Source: Hungatella sp. UBA7603 (lineage in GTDB: Bacteria; Bacillota; Clostridia; Lachnospirales; Lachnospiraceae). Taken from it: a stretch of 64,000 nt of DNA. The stretch covers positions 124,001 to 188,000 of the forward strand of contig DLJZ01000006.1 in NCBI GenBank assembly GCA_002478865.1, read 5' to 3'. Below are positions 37,385 through 46,700 of the stretch, piece by piece (position 1 is the first letter of the stretch; each line of letters starts with the position of its first letter). The position numbers were made by a program, and so were the translations under genes. Below the pieces are notes generated by a model. It had not been told where the DNA came from. It saw nothing but the letters and a program-made list of their open reading frames with translations, and searched no databases.

Positions 37385-38923
37385 TTATTTAACAAGTAAT
37401 GATTTTCCTGTCATTTCCACTGGCTGCTTCATACCCAAAAGCTCAATAAGAGTAGGAGCAATATCTGCAAGGCTTCCGCCTTCTCTTAGCTTATAGGAAG
37501 GATCTGCATTCACCAAGATGAATGGAACTGGATTAGTCGTATGAGCCGTAAATGGTTCTCCTGTTACATAATCCATTAACTGCTCGGCATTTCCATGGTC
37601 TGCACAGATAAATAATACGCCGCCAGTTTCCTTAATGGCATCAACGGTCTCTCCCACACAAGCATCAACGGTTTCAATTGCCTTAATGGCAGCAGCCTCA
37701 ATTCCTGTATGACCAACCATATCTGGGTTAGCAAAATTAACGATAATTACATCGTATTTACCAGATCGAATGGCTCCGGTAAGCTTCTCACTTACAATGG
37801 AAGCGCTCATCTCTGGCTGTAAATCATAAGTTGCAACCTTTGGAGAAGGTACCAGAAGTCGATCTTCCCCTACATTAGGTTCTTCCACGCCACCATTAAA
37901 GAAGAAGGTTACATGAGCATATTTCTCTGTCTCAGCAATTCTTGCCTGAGTCATGTTATTCTTTGCAAGGAATTCACCAAAGGTATTTGTAATGGACTCT
38001 TTCTTAAATGCGACCAATTTATTTTGAATGGTCTCATCGTAATTGGTGAAACAAACAAAGGTAAGATCAAGACGTCTTTCTCTCTCAAATCCCTTAAATT
38101 CATCATCACAGAAAGCTCTTGTCATCTCTCTTGCACGGTCAGGACGGAAATTAAAGAAAATTACAGAATCATGGTCAGATACCACAGCTACCGGCTTTCC
38201 TCCCTCTGTTACCACTAGAGGTTCTACAAACTCATCATTTACGCCCTTATCATAAGAGGCCTGAATCCCAGCTACTGCAGATTCTGCATGATTTCCTTCT
38301 CCCTTTGTCAAAGCATTGTAGGCACGTTCCACACGGTCCCATCTGTTATCACGGTCCATGGCGTAATAACGACCTGCCACAGATGCCACTTTTCCAACGC
38401 CCAACTCCTTCATCTTCGCTTCTAAAGCTTCTACAAAACCTTTTCCAGAAGCAGGAGGAGTATCACGTCCATCTAAGAAGCAGTGAACATAAACTTTCTC
38501 CAGCCCGCTTCTCTTTGCTAACTCAAGTAAACCATAAATATGGGTAATGTGGCTATGAACGCCGCCATCTGAAACCAATCCCCACATATGAAGCGCTGAG
38601 TGATTCTTTTTGCAGTTTTCAACTGCCTGTAAAAATGCAGGCACTTCAAAGAAATCTCCATCTCCTATGGATTTGGTAATTCTAGTCAACTCCTGATATA
38701 CCACGCGTCCTGCGCCCATGTTCAAATGTCCTACTTCAGAATTACCCATCTGTCCTTCCGGAAGTCCTACGGAAAGTCCGCTGGCATTTCCTTTTACATA
38801 AGGACACTGGCTCATCAACTGATCCATGATAGGTGTTCTTGCTTCGCAGACAGCATTGTGGTCACAATTATCATTTAATCCATAACCATCAAGTATCATT
38901 AATACAACTGGCTTTTTGCTCAT
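37385..38923 (-). CDS. gpmI: 2,3-bisphosphoglycerate-independent phosphoglycerate mutase
   Basis: GpmI interconverts 3- and 2-phosphoglycerate using two Mn ions. The 512-residue length fits. Metal and active-site segments are VVLMILDGYGLNDN (Asp), GQMGNSEVGHLNMGAGR with the nucleophilic Ser, and ICADHGNAEQLMD near the C-terminus. It is the last gene of the gap-pgk-tpiA-gpmI set, separated from tpiA by a terminator, so it may have its own promoter. Confidence 0.97.
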   Translation of the reverse strand: MSKKPVVLMILDGYGLNDNCDHNAVCEARTPIMDQLMSQCPYVKGNASGLSVGLPEGQMGNSEVGHLNMGAGRVVYQELTRITKSIGDGDFFEVPAFLQAVENCKKNHSALHMWGLVSDGGVHSHITHIYGLLELAKRSGLEKVYVHCFLDGRDTPPASGKGFVEALEAKMKELGVGKVASVAGRYYAMDRDNRWDRVERAYNALTKGEGNHAESAVAGIQASYDKGVNDEFVEPLVVTEGGKPVAVVSDHDSVIFFNFRPDRAREMTRAFCDDEFKGFERERRLDLTFVCFTNYDETIQNKLVAFKKESITNTFGEFLAKNNMTQARIAETEKYAHVTFFFNGGVEEPNVGEDRLLVPSPKVATYDLQPEMSASIVSEKLTGAIRSGKYDVIIVNFANPDMVGHTGIEAAAIKAIETVDACVGETVDAIKETGGVLFICADHGNAEQLMDYVTGEPFTAHTTNPVPFILVNADPSYKLREGGSLADIAPTLIELLGMKQPVEMTGKSLLVK

Positions 38924-38998
38924 AACTAGTTTCTCCTTTTCATTATACTATATTAATCGGAATGAAAAATTGTTGTAGGTAACGAAAACATGTATCAA

Positions 38999-39042
38999 GA
39001 TAAAAACTGCCGACTCATGGTTACATGATATGGAGTCGGCAG
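38999..39042 (-). terminator. Terminator of tpiA
   Basis: On the minus strand a 10-bp perfect stem, CTGCCGACTC with GAGTCGGCAG, is followed by TTTTTAT. Confidence 0.88.
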
Positions 39043-39048
39043 CATTCT

Positions 39049-39801
39049 TTATTTGTTATAATTAACAATGGAACCAAACTCTGGCTTTAAGGAAGCTCCT
39101 CCTACTAAACCACCATCAATGTCTGGCTGAGCAAACAGTTCTGGTGCACTGGCTGCAGATACAGATCCGCCGTACTGAATGCGAATTGCAGCAGCAGTTG
39201 CCTGATCATAGATCTCACCGATGCAAACACGGATTGCACTGCATACTTCCTGTGCTTGCTCTGTGGTTGCTACCTTACCTGTTCCAATGGCCCAGATTGG
39301 TTCATAAGCGATAACAGATTCTTTTGCCTGATTGGCAGTAACATTTAAGAATGCGATCTTAATCTGCTGACGAATCCAGTCAAGTGTAATACCCTGTTCT
39401 CTCTGAGTTAAGGACTCTCCGCAGCATACGATAGGTGTGATTCCGTATTCGAAAGCTTTTAATACCTTCTTATTCACATCTTCATCTGATTCAGCAAAAT
39501 ATTCTCTACGCTCAGAATGGCCGATTACCACGTATTTAACTCCTGCATCTTTTAACATGGCTGGAGAAGTCTCACCAGTATAAGCGCCCTTATCTTCAAA
39601 ATACATGTTTTCTGCACCAATATTGATATTGGACCCCTTAGCAGCTTCCATGGCCGGAATAATATCAATGGCTGGTACACAGAAAACAACATCTACCTCA
39701 TCATTTGCTACTAAAGGCTTTAATGTATTTACAAGCTCAACCGCCTCGGTTGGCGTCATATTCATCTTCCAGTTTCCTGCTATGATTTTTTTTCTTGACA
39801 T
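39049..39801 (-). CDS. tpiA: Triosephosphate isomerase
   Basis: TpiA interconverts dihydroxyacetone phosphate and glyceraldehyde 3-phosphate. The 250-residue barrel shows the substrate Asn/Lys in [10 protein letters not shown], the catalytic His in [11 protein letters not shown], the catalytic Glu in [11 protein letters not shown] (with loop 6), and the phosphate-binding GGSV and GGLVGGASL. It follows pgk by 65 bases. Confidence 0.98.
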   Translation of the reverse strand: MSRKKIIAGNWKMNMTPTEAVELVNTLKPLVANDEVDVVFCVPAIDIIPAMEAAKGSNINIGAENMYFEDKGAYTGETSPAMLKDAGVKYVVIGHSERREYFAESDEDVNKKVLKAFEYGITPIVCCGESLTQREQGITLDWIRQQIKIAFLNVTANQAKESVIAYEPIWAIGTGKVATTEQAQEVCSAIRVCIGEIYDQATAAAIRIQYGGSVSAASAPELFAQPDIDGGLVGGASLKPEFGSIVNYNK

Positions 39802-39866
39802 ACGATTACCCTTCCTTTATCTACACTCAAAGCCCGGACGCTCACCGCCCGGGCCGGTATTTGTTC

Positions 39867-41078
39867 TTATTTATTGTCAGCTGCCGCAACGCCTGGAAGT
39901 TCTTTTCCTTCTAGGAACTCTAAGGAAGCACCGCCACCTGTAGAGATATGAGTCATCTTGTCAGCAAATCCAAGTCTCTTCACTGCATTGACAGAATCAC
40001 CACCGCCAATAACGGTAGTTGCATCAGTAAGAGCTGCAACGGAACGACATACTTCTAAGGTTCCTTCTGCAAAATTAGAGAATTCAAAAACGCCCATTGG
40101 TCCGTTCCATACAACGGTCTTTGCGTCTGATAATGCTTCCTTAAAAATCTCAATTGTCTTAGGTCCGATATCAAATCCTGACCAACCTACATCGATGGAT
40201 TCAACCACTTTTCTTTCTGTATCGTTGGAGAATTCTTTTCCTTCAACATTATCAACTGGAAGAAGAAGTTTAACGCCTTTTTCTTTCGCTTTCTCAATCA
40301 TCTCTAATGCATAATCAAGCTTATCTTCTTCACATAAGGAATTACCAATTTCTCTACCCTGAGCTTTTTCGAAGGTATAAGCCATTCCGCCGCCGATGAT
40401 TAAAGTATCAACCTTATCAAGAAGGTTATTGATTACATTGATCTTATCTGAAACCTTAGCTCCACCAAGAATTGCAACGAAAGGACGTACTGGATTCTCA
40501 ACTGTTTCACCTAAGAATTTAATTTCTTTTTCCATTAAGTATCCAACCACGTTAACAGTTGTATACTTTGTAACGCCTACATTGGAACAGTGAGCTCTGT
40601 GAGCGGTACCAAATGCATCATTTACGAAAATGCCATCGCTTAAAGCAGCAAGCTCTTTTGCATAGACTTCTGCATTCTCGTCCTTGCCGTATTTTGTCTC
40701 CTCAACTCTGTAACGGGTATTCTGAAGTAAAAGAACTTCGCCATCTTTTAATTCAGCAGCAACCTTCTGTGTCTCAGCTCCTGTTACCTGTGGATCATTT
40801 ACAAATTTAACAGTAACACCAAGTCTCTCGCTTAATGCTGGTGCCACTGGCTCTAAAGACAATTCAGGAAGTGGTTCACCCTTTGGTTTTCCCAAATGGG
40901 AACAAAGAATGACTCTTGCGCCTAAATCTAATAATTTTTTAATGGTAGGAATTGCTCCGTCAATACGGTTAAAGTTCTGAATTACTCCATCTTTTAATGG
41001 TACATTAAAATCGCAACGAACTAAAACTTTCTTTCCCTGTAATCCAGATAAATCGTCAACTGTCTTTTTACTAAGCAT
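39867..41078 (-). CDS. pgk: Phosphoglycerate kinase
   Basis: Pgk makes ATP from 1,3-bisphosphoglycerate. Typical segments are [36 protein letters not shown], and the C-terminal [13 protein letters not shown] and [20 protein letters not shown]. The ATG at 41078 is used, ten bases after GGAAAGGAG; the longer ORF from the TTG at 41099 would translate that site. This gives 403 residues. Confidence 0.97.
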   Translation of the reverse strand: MLSKKTVDDLSGLQGKKVLVRCDFNVPLKDGVIQNFNRIDGAIPTIKKLLDLGARVILCSHLGKPKGEPLPELSLEPVAPALSERLGVTVKFVNDPQVTGAETQKVAAELKDGEVLLLQNTRYRVEETKYGKDENAEVYAKELAALSDGIFVNDAFGTAHRAHCSNVGVTKYTTVNVVGYLMEKEIKFLGETVENPVRPFVAILGGAKVSDKINVINNLLDKVDTLIIGGGMAYTFEKAQGREIGNSLCEEDKLDYALEMIEKAKEKGVKLLLPVDNVEGKEFSNDTERKVVESIDVGWSGFDIGPKTIEIFKEALSDAKTVVWNGPMGVFEFSNFAEGTLEVCRSVAALTDATTVIGGGDSVNAVKRLGFADKMTHISTGGGASLEFLEGKELPGVAAADNK

Positions 41079-41131
41079 ACTAATAATGCTCCTTTCCAAT
41101 ATGTGTATACAATATAATTAAGAAACAAGAA

Positions 41132-41270
41132 AGAGTCTGACTCGTCAGACTCTAGCGCTGACGCGCTGTCACTTCAGTGACATCTTCCTATTAAGCGTCA
41201 TGCGCATCCTGCACGGAGTGCTTATTATTTTATAGGGGAGTTCATAAAAACTTTCCTATAAAATAATAAA
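41132..41270. repeat. Chain of hairpins between gap and pgk
   Basis: Successive inverted repeats fill the spacer: AGAGTCTGAC/GTCAGACTCT (41132-41153), AGCGC/GCGCT (41154-41167), TGTCAC/GTGACA (41167-41182), GCAC/GTGC (41211-41221), and a 20-base AT-rich pair at 41222-41241 and 41250-41269 with 18 of 20 bases matching. Together they look like a repeated structured element or a transcript-processing region; the function is unknown. Confidence 0.75.
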
Positions 41271-41299
41271 AGGGCCCGGTCCTCAACGACCGGACCCTT
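41262..41299 (-). terminator. Terminator of gap
   Basis: On the minus strand AAGGG-CCGGTC pairs with GACCGG-CCCTT around a short loop, followed by TTTATTATTTT. Confidence 0.88.
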
Positions 41300-41308
41300 C
41301 TTGGATCA

Positions 41309-42340
41309 TTAGCCTAATTCAGCAAAGTACTTAATTGTACGAACCATCTGGCTTGTATATGAATTCTCGTTATCATACCAGGAAACAACCTGAACCTGAT
41401 ATAAATCATCGCCGATCTTTGATACCATTGTCTGAGTTGCATCAAACAAGGAACCGTATCTTGTTCCGATAACATCAGAGGATACGATCTCATCTTCGTT
41501 GTAGCCGAAGGATTCGCTTGCTGCTGCCTTCATTGCTGCATTGATGCTGTTCTTTGTTACATCAGCGCCCTTAACAACTGCGATTAAGATAGTAGTTGAG
41601 CCTGTTGGAACTGGAACACGCTGAGCGGAACCGATTAACTTGCCGTTTAACTCAGGAATAACTAAACCGATTGCTTTAGCAGCACCAGTAGAGTTAGGTA
41701 CGATATTAGCAGCGCCTGCTCTAGCTCTTCTTAAATCACCTTTTCTATGAGGTCCGTCAAGGATCATCTGATCACCAGTGTAAGCATGAATGGTGCTCAT
41801 GATACCAGACTGGATTGGTGCTAAATCATTAAGAGCCTTAGCCATAGGTGCTAAGCAGTTTGTGGTACAAGAAGCTGCAGAGATAATTTTGTCATCTGCA
41901 GTTAATACGTTCTCGTTAACACTGAAAACTACTGTTGGAAGATCGTCGCCTGCTGGAGCAGAGATAACTACTTTCTTAGCGCCTGCATCGATATGAGCCT
42001 GTGACTGAGCTTTTGAGCAGTAGAAACCAGTACACTCTAAAACTACATCTACACCTACTTTACCCCAAGGAAGGTTTGCAGCATCTTTCTCAGCGTAAAT
42101 TTTAATGTTCTTTCCATCAACAGTGATAGAATCTTCAGAAGCTTCAACTGTGTGAACGTTCTCGCCGTAGTATCCAGCGTATCCACCCTGTGCAGTATCA
42201 TATTTTAATAAATGAGCTAACATCTTTGGATCTGTTAAATCGTTAATTGCTACTACTTCATAGCCTTCTGCGCCAAACATCTGTCTGAAAGCAAGACGAC
42301 CAATACGTCCGAAACCATTAATTGCTACTTTTACTGCCAT
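41309..42340 (-). CDS. gap: Glyceraldehyde-3-phosphate dehydrogenase
   Basis: The enzyme makes 1,3-bisphosphoglycerate using NAD. The 343-residue protein shows the NAD fold [15 protein letters not shown], the catalytic Cys in [18 protein letters not shown], the phosphate-site segment [20 protein letters not shown], and the C-terminal [19 protein letters not shown] lies nine bases before the ATG. A strong terminator separates it from pgk, so pgk-tpiA may depend on read-through or another promoter. Confidence 0.98.
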   Translation of the reverse strand: MAVKVAINGFGRIGRLAFRQMFGAEGYEVVAINDLTDPKMLAHLLKYDTAQGGYAGYYGENVHTVEASEDSITVDGKNIKIYAEKDAANLPWGKVGVDVVLECTGFYCSKAQSQAHIDAGAKKVVISAPAGDDLPTVVFSVNENVLTADDKIISAASCTTNCLAPMAKALNDLAPIQSGIMSTIHAYTGDQMILDGPHRKGDLRRARAGAANIVPNSTGAAKAIGLVIPELNGKLIGSAQRVPVPTGSTTILIAVVKGADVTKNSINAAMKAAASESFGYNEDEIVSSDVIGTRYGSLFDATQTMVSKIGDDLYQVQVVSWYDNENSYTSQMVRTIKYFAELG

Positions 42341-42401
42341 AATTCAATTCCTCCTAAGAATAAAATTGATGTGATTGTTAAATATTAATCAACTACCTTT
42401 T

Positions 42402-42430
42402 ATTCTACCTAATAACCCAATAAATAGCAA
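42402..42430 (-). promoter_or_regulatory. Promoter of gap
   Basis: TTGCTA (42425-42430) and TAGAAT (42402-42407) are spaced by 17 bases on the minus strand, leaving a leader of about 55 bases before gap. Confidence 0.7.
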
Positions 42431-42687
42431 GTCCTTTTTTTAATTTTATCTTTTCTCACATTCGCATTTACGATGTCTGTCAGGTGCTCCAAAACCTCTG
42501 TAAAAAGACAATTTATTAGGATAAATAAAGGGTAAATTCTTTCATAATACGTATCTTATTCTATTATAATTATGCTTATCCAAATTATACATATTATTTT
42601 AAAAACATATTTTTTTTTACGTTTATTTATTTAATTATCATTTCCGATGCCTTTTGCGTATTTTGTAACCTTTTGTATTAATTTTGG

Positions 42688-42737
42688 TAGAACCGCGGAT
42701 TCTATGCGTTGATTTTCTCATATTAATTGATTATAAT
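42688..42737 (+). promoter_or_regulatory. Promoter of the PHP-sda genes, with an upstream palindrome
   Basis: TTGATT (42709-42714) and TATAAT (42732-42737) are 17 bases apart. Just upstream, TAGAA-CCGCGGA-TTCTA (42688-42704) is an imperfect palindrome that could bind an activator. The rest of the 423-base gap from 42341 to 42763 is AT-rich and holds the gap promoter; I see no gene in it. Confidence 0.7.
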
Positions 42738-42763
42738 GAACTTACTTTTGAAAGGAGGCCATC

Positions 42764-43561
42764 ATGCTGCCAGATTATCATTTTCATACCAATTTTTCAG
42801 GAGACTCCGAAACACCGGTGAGGGAGCAGTTAGACCAGGCCATCCAACTTGGAATGAAATCCCTTTGTGTTACCGACCATCATGACTATGATGTGGATTC
42901 TCCCATTGATTTTACTTTGGATTTAGACCGGTATTTTGAAGCCATGCTTGGGTTAAGAGAAGAATATAAGAACAGACTAGATCTTCGCATAGGAATTGAA
43001 CTTGGACTTCAAACTCATCTGGAAGAATATTTTAAAGACCTGGTGTCATCCTATCCTTTGGATTTTGTGATCGGTTCCACGCATTTTGTTAATGGCAAGG
43101 ATGCCTCATATTCAGAATTTTTCCAAGACAGAACGGAGGAAGAAGCATATCTTCACTATTTCCAGGTCACACTGGATAATGTAAAGAATGTAAGCGCTTA
43201 TGATGTTGCTGGTCATTTAGATTATATCGTCCGATATGGTCCAAACAAAGCAGACTTTTATCGTTACCACACATACCAGGATATTATAGATGAAATTCTA
43301 AAAGCCATCATTGAAAAAGGCAAAGGAATTGAGTGCAATACAGCTGGGTTCCGAAGAGGAATTCATCAGTCTAATCCAGGTCAGGAAGTTTTAAAACGTT
43401 ATAAGGAACTTGGCGGTGAAATCATCACCATTGGTTCTGATGCCCACATCTCGAAGGATCTTGGTGCGGACTTTATAAAAGCAAAAGAACTGTTACGATT
43501 GGTTGGATTTGACTATTATACAGAATTTAAAGAACGCAGACCGGAGTTTAAGCCTTTATAA
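42764..43561 (+). CDS. PHP-domain histidinol-phosphatase family protein
   Basis: The 265-residue protein has the PHP metal motifs DYHFHTNFSGDS (His-x-His), VTDHHDYD, GIELGLQ (Glu), GSTHFVNG, AGHLDYIVRYG and GSDAHISKDLGAD. This matches the HisJ/HisK-type histidinol-phosphatase, which would give histidinol from its phosphate. No other his gene is present, so another phosphoester substrate is possible. AAAGGAGG lies just before the ATG. The serine dehydratase genes follow closely. Confidence 0.85.
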   Translation: MLPDYHFHTNFSGDSETPVREQLDQAIQLGMKSLCVTDHHDYDVDSPIDFTLDLDRYFEAMLGLREEYKNRLDLRIGIELGLQTHLEEYFKDLVSSYPLDFVIGSTHFVNGKDASYSEFFQDRTEEEAYLHYFQVTLDNVKNVSAYDVAGHLDYIVRYGPNKADFYRYHTYQDIIDEILKAIIEKGKGIECNTAGFRRGIHQSNPGQEVLKRYKELGGEIITIGSDAHISKDLGADFIKAKELLRLVGFDYYTEFKERRPEFKPL

Positions 43562-43590
43562 ACATAAGAAATACAGAATTGGAGAAAATT

Positions 43591-44250
43591 ATGAATGTAT
43601 TTGACATCGTAGGCCCTGTTATGATAGGTCCTTCCAGCTCACATACCGCTGGGGCTTCCAGAATCGGGAAAACTGCCGCTATGCTTTTGGGCGCTCCTGT
43701 TGCAAAAGCAGACATCCTCTTTCACGGCTCCTTTGCAAAAACATTTCGGGGACACGGCACGGATAAAGCCATTGTTGGTGGTATCTTGAAATTAGACCCT
43801 TGGGATCCTGGTATTAGAACAAGCCTTGAGACTGCAAAGGAAATGGGCATTGAAATTATCTTTCGAACTGGAACCATTGAAAATGCTCATCCGAATTCAG
43901 CCCTTATTACGTTGACCTCTCAAAAGGGGAAGACCATTGCCGTACAAGGTGCTTCTATTGGGGGCGGTAACATCGTCATCACCAAAGTAAACGACATGGA
44001 AGTTTACTTCACAGGGCAAAAAACCACTTTGATCGTTATGCACCAGGATGTACCTGGAATCATCGCCCATGTTACAGGTCTGGTGGCAGCAGGAAATGCA
44101 AACATCTGCAACTTCCGCTTAAACAGAGAAGAAAAAGGAGGTCTGGCCATCATGACCCTTGAAATGGACTCTGATTTTGATGCATCTTTTATCAGCCAGA
44201 TTAAAGCCATTCCTTTTGTATATAATACTATCTTATTAAAATTAAACTGA
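43591..44250 (+). CDS. sdaAB: L-serine dehydratase, iron-sulfur type, beta subunit
   Basis: With the alpha subunit this 4Fe-4S enzyme turns L-serine into pyruvate and ammonia. The 219-residue chain begins MNVFDIVGPVMIGPSSSHTA, typical of the family, and ends in an ACT domain (about 145-219: TLIVMHQDVPGIIAHVTGLV) that can sense amino acids. The ATG at 43591 follows GGAG by six bases and is preferred over the upstream TTG at 43579. sdaAA follows 52 bases later. Confidence 0.94.
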   Translation: MNVFDIVGPVMIGPSSSHTAGASRIGKTAAMLLGAPVAKADILFHGSFAKTFRGHGTDKAIVGGILKLDPWDPGIRTSLETAKEMGIEIIFRTGTIENAHPNSALITLTSQKGKTIAVQGASIGGGNIVITKVNDMEVYFTGQKTTLIVMHQDVPGIIAHVTGLVAAGNANICNFRLNREEKGGLAIMTLEMDSDFDASFISQIKAIPFVYNTILLKLN

Positions 44251-44302
44251 TCCCTATCTATTTATCAGCATCCATAGGAAAACAGTCATCTAGGAGAAAC
44301 TC

Positions 44303-45181
44303 ATGAAACTAAAATATAATTCTGTGGAAGAACTGGTAAACGCCGCTCTCTCTTCCAATCAAAAGATATCACAAATCGTTCTTACGGAGCAGGCGGAAGA
44401 TATGGAACTTACTGAGGAAGCAGTCTATGAAACTATGGAAAGAAGCTTTGATGTTATGAGGCAGTCTGTGGAAAATGGAATGGAGAAAGATCTTCGCTCC
44501 CCCAGCGGTTTATCCGGTGGAGCAGCCGCAAAGTTAAAGCAAGCAGTGGATGAAGGTCGCAACCACTATGGCCATCTTCTAGGCAATGCCATCAGCATGG
44601 CTCTAGCCGTAACGGAATATAACTCCTGTATGGGACAGATTGTGGCAGCACCAACGGCAGGCTCTTGCGGTGTCATTCCTGCGGCGCTGATTTCTGTTTT
44701 AGAAGAATACAATCTTCCAAAAAAAGAGATCGTCATGTCACTATTTACGGCTTCTGCCATCGGCATGGTCATCGCTAAGGTTGCAAGCATCGCTGGAGCC
44801 GAGGGCGGTTGTCAAGCGGAGGTAGGTTCTGCATCTGCCATGGCAGCTGCTGCTCTTACAGAGATTTTTGACGGCACTCCAGAAATGGTATCTGATAGCT
44901 GTGCCATTGCTTTAAAAAACACTATGGGACTGGTCTGCGACCCGGTTGCCGGTCTGGTAGAGGTCCCCTGTATCAAGCGAAATGCCATGGGAGTCGCCAA
45001 TGCCTTTACCGCTTCTGAGTTAGCTCTGGCTGGTATTAAGAGTGTTATTCCTGCCGATGAAGTTATCGTAGCTATGAAGAAGGTAGGGGATCAGATGTCT
45101 CCTTCCCTGCGGGAAACTGCAGAAGGGGGTCTTGCAGCCACACCTACCGGATGCAGACTCTGCAAAAAAATCTTCGGCTAG
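44303..45181 (+). CDS. sdaAA: L-serine dehydratase, iron-sulfur type, alpha subunit
   Basis: The 292-residue catalytic subunit contains MRQSVENGMEKDLRSPSGLS, VAAPTAGSCGVIPAALISVL, IAGAEGGCQAEVGSASAMAA and a C-terminal PTGCRLCKKIFG; the conserved cysteines in these segments are the cluster-binding candidates. It pairs with sdaAB just upstream and ends before a strong terminator. Confidence 0.95.
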   Translation: MKLKYNSVEELVNAALSSNQKISQIVLTEQAEDMELTEEAVYETMERSFDVMRQSVENGMEKDLRSPSGLSGGAAAKLKQAVDEGRNHYGHLLGNAISMALAVTEYNSCMGQIVAAPTAGSCGVIPAALISVLEEYNLPKKEIVMSLFTASAIGMVIAKVASIAGAEGGCQAEVGSASAMAAAALTEIFDGTPEMVSDSCAIALKNTMGLVCDPVAGLVEVPCIKRNAMGVANAFTASELALAGIKSVIPADEVIVAMKKVGDQMSPSLRETAEGGLAATPTGCRLCKKIFG

Positions 45182-45201
45182 ACAGATACATGTACAGATA
45201 G

Positions 45202-45261
45202 AAAAGCCTGCTGGAATCAGAAGCTTTTAGATGCTCCTAAGCCGGCAGGCTTTTATTTTTT
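45202..45261 (+). terminator. Terminator of sdaAA
   Basis: AAAAGCCTGC pairs with GCAGGCTTTT around a long loop, followed by ATTTTTTC. Its T-rich right side also lies close to the end of the convergent argH. Confidence 0.85.
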
Positions 45262-45303
45262 CTTTCTATATTTTATCTCTTCATTTTATTTCCATTTATT
45301 CTA

Positions 45304-46677
45304 CTATTGTTCCAGCTTCTTTTTGTAAATCTCTATTACCTTCTTCATGGCCTCTTGTCCAGGTGCGCCAATGGTCATTCTCTTTTCCACGCAGGTTTTT
45401 AAGCTGATGGCTTCAAAAATATCCTGTTCAAAGACTGGGCTGATTGCCTTATATTCTTCCAGAGTCATATCATCAAGTGCAATTCCCTTTTCAATGCAGA
45501 AAAGAACCAATTGTCCAACAACTCCATGAGCGTCTCTAAAAGGAACTCCGTGATTTACCAAATAATCTGCTGCATCGGTAGCATTGGTAAAACCATTCTT
45601 TGCACTTGCCTCCATCACATCCTTGCGGAAAGACATGGAAGAAATCATGCCTGTAAAGAGAGCCAGACAGCCTTTGACTGTATCAATGGCATCAAACGTA
45701 AGTTCCTTATCTTCCTGCATATCCTTATTATAAGCAAGGGGAATTCCCTTCATGGTAGTGAGCATGGAAACAAGCGCGCCATACACCCTTCCTGCTTTAC
45801 CGCGAATCAGTTCAGCAATGTCTGGATTCTTCTTCTGAGGCATAATACTGCTGCCTGTGCTGTAGGAATCATCAATCTCGACAAACCGGTATTCATTGGT
45901 ATTCCAGATGATAATCTCCTCACAAAATCTGCTTAAATGCATGGCAATGGTAGACAAAGCACTTAAGAGTTCAATCAGATAGTCTCTGTCAGCAACTGAA
46001 TCCATACTATTTAAGGTTGGACCAGCAAAACCAAGAAGCGTAGCCGTGTATTCCCGGTCTAAGGGATAGGTCGTTCCTGCAAGCGCACCAGAACCTAAAG
46101 GACAGTAGTTCATCCTGTTTCTGATGTCAGACAGACGGGAGAAATCTCTGTCAAACATCTCAAAGTAAGCTCCGATATGGTGGGCAAGAGTAATTGGCTG
46201 AGCCTTCTGTAAATGGGTAAATCCAGGCATATAAGTATCGATATGCTCTTCCATTACCTTTAGAAGTTCTGTTAAAAGTCCTTTTACCAGACCAGATAAT
46301 TCATCAATCTCATCTCTTGTATAAAGCTTCATATCAAGGGCTACCTGATCATTTCGGCTGCGCCCAGTATGAAGACGCTTTCCAGCCTCTCCAATCCGTT
46401 CTGTTAAAACAGCCTCGACAAAAGAATGAATGTCTTCATGCTCTGCTGTAATTTCAAGAATTCCATTTTCAAGGTCTTCCCGTATTCCCAAAAGTCCGTT
46501 TACAATGGCATCCTTGTCTTCTTCTGTGAGTATTCCCTGCTTTGCAAGCATTTTCACGTGTGCCATGCTGCCTTCAATATCCTGATGATAGAATTTCTGG
46601 TCAAAGGATATGGATGCGTTAAAGTTGTGTACCAGCTGATTGGTCTCTTTTGTGAAGCGTCCGCCCCATAATTTCAT
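45304..46677 (-). CDS. argH: Argininosuccinate lyase
   Basis: ArgH splits argininosuccinate into arginine and fumarate. The 457-residue protein begins MKLWGGRFTKETNQLVHNFN and carries the fumarase-superfamily signature GSSIMPQKKNPDIAEL (about 275-290) and the TGRSRNDQVALD segment. The ATG at 46677 is eight bases after AGAGGAG; the TTG at 46683 is too close to it. argG is not in the window. The upstream neighbour is the large YfhO-type gene, 24 bases away. Confidence 0.97.
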   Translation of the reverse strand: MKLWGGRFTKETNQLVHNFNASISFDQKFYHQDIEGSMAHVKMLAKQGILTEEDKDAIVNGLLGIREDLENGILEITAEHEDIHSFVEAVLTERIGEAGKRLHTGRSRNDQVALDMKLYTRDEIDELSGLVKGLLTELLKVMEEHIDTYMPGFTHLQKAQPITLAHHIGAYFEMFDRDFSRLSDIRNRMNYCPLGSGALAGTTYPLDREYTATLLGFAGPTLNSMDSVADRDYLIELLSALSTIAMHLSRFCEEIIIWNTNEYRFVEIDDSYSTGSSIMPQKKNPDIAELIRGKAGRVYGALVSMLTTMKGIPLAYNKDMQEDKELTFDAIDTVKGCLALFTGMISSMSFRKDVMEASAKNGFTNATDAADYLVNHGVPFRDAHGVVGQLVLFCIEKGIALDDMTLEEYKAISPVFEQDIFEAISLKTCVEKRMTIGAPGQEAMKKVIEIYKKKLEQ

Positions 46678-46700
46678 AATCAAATCTCCTCTTTTCGCTG

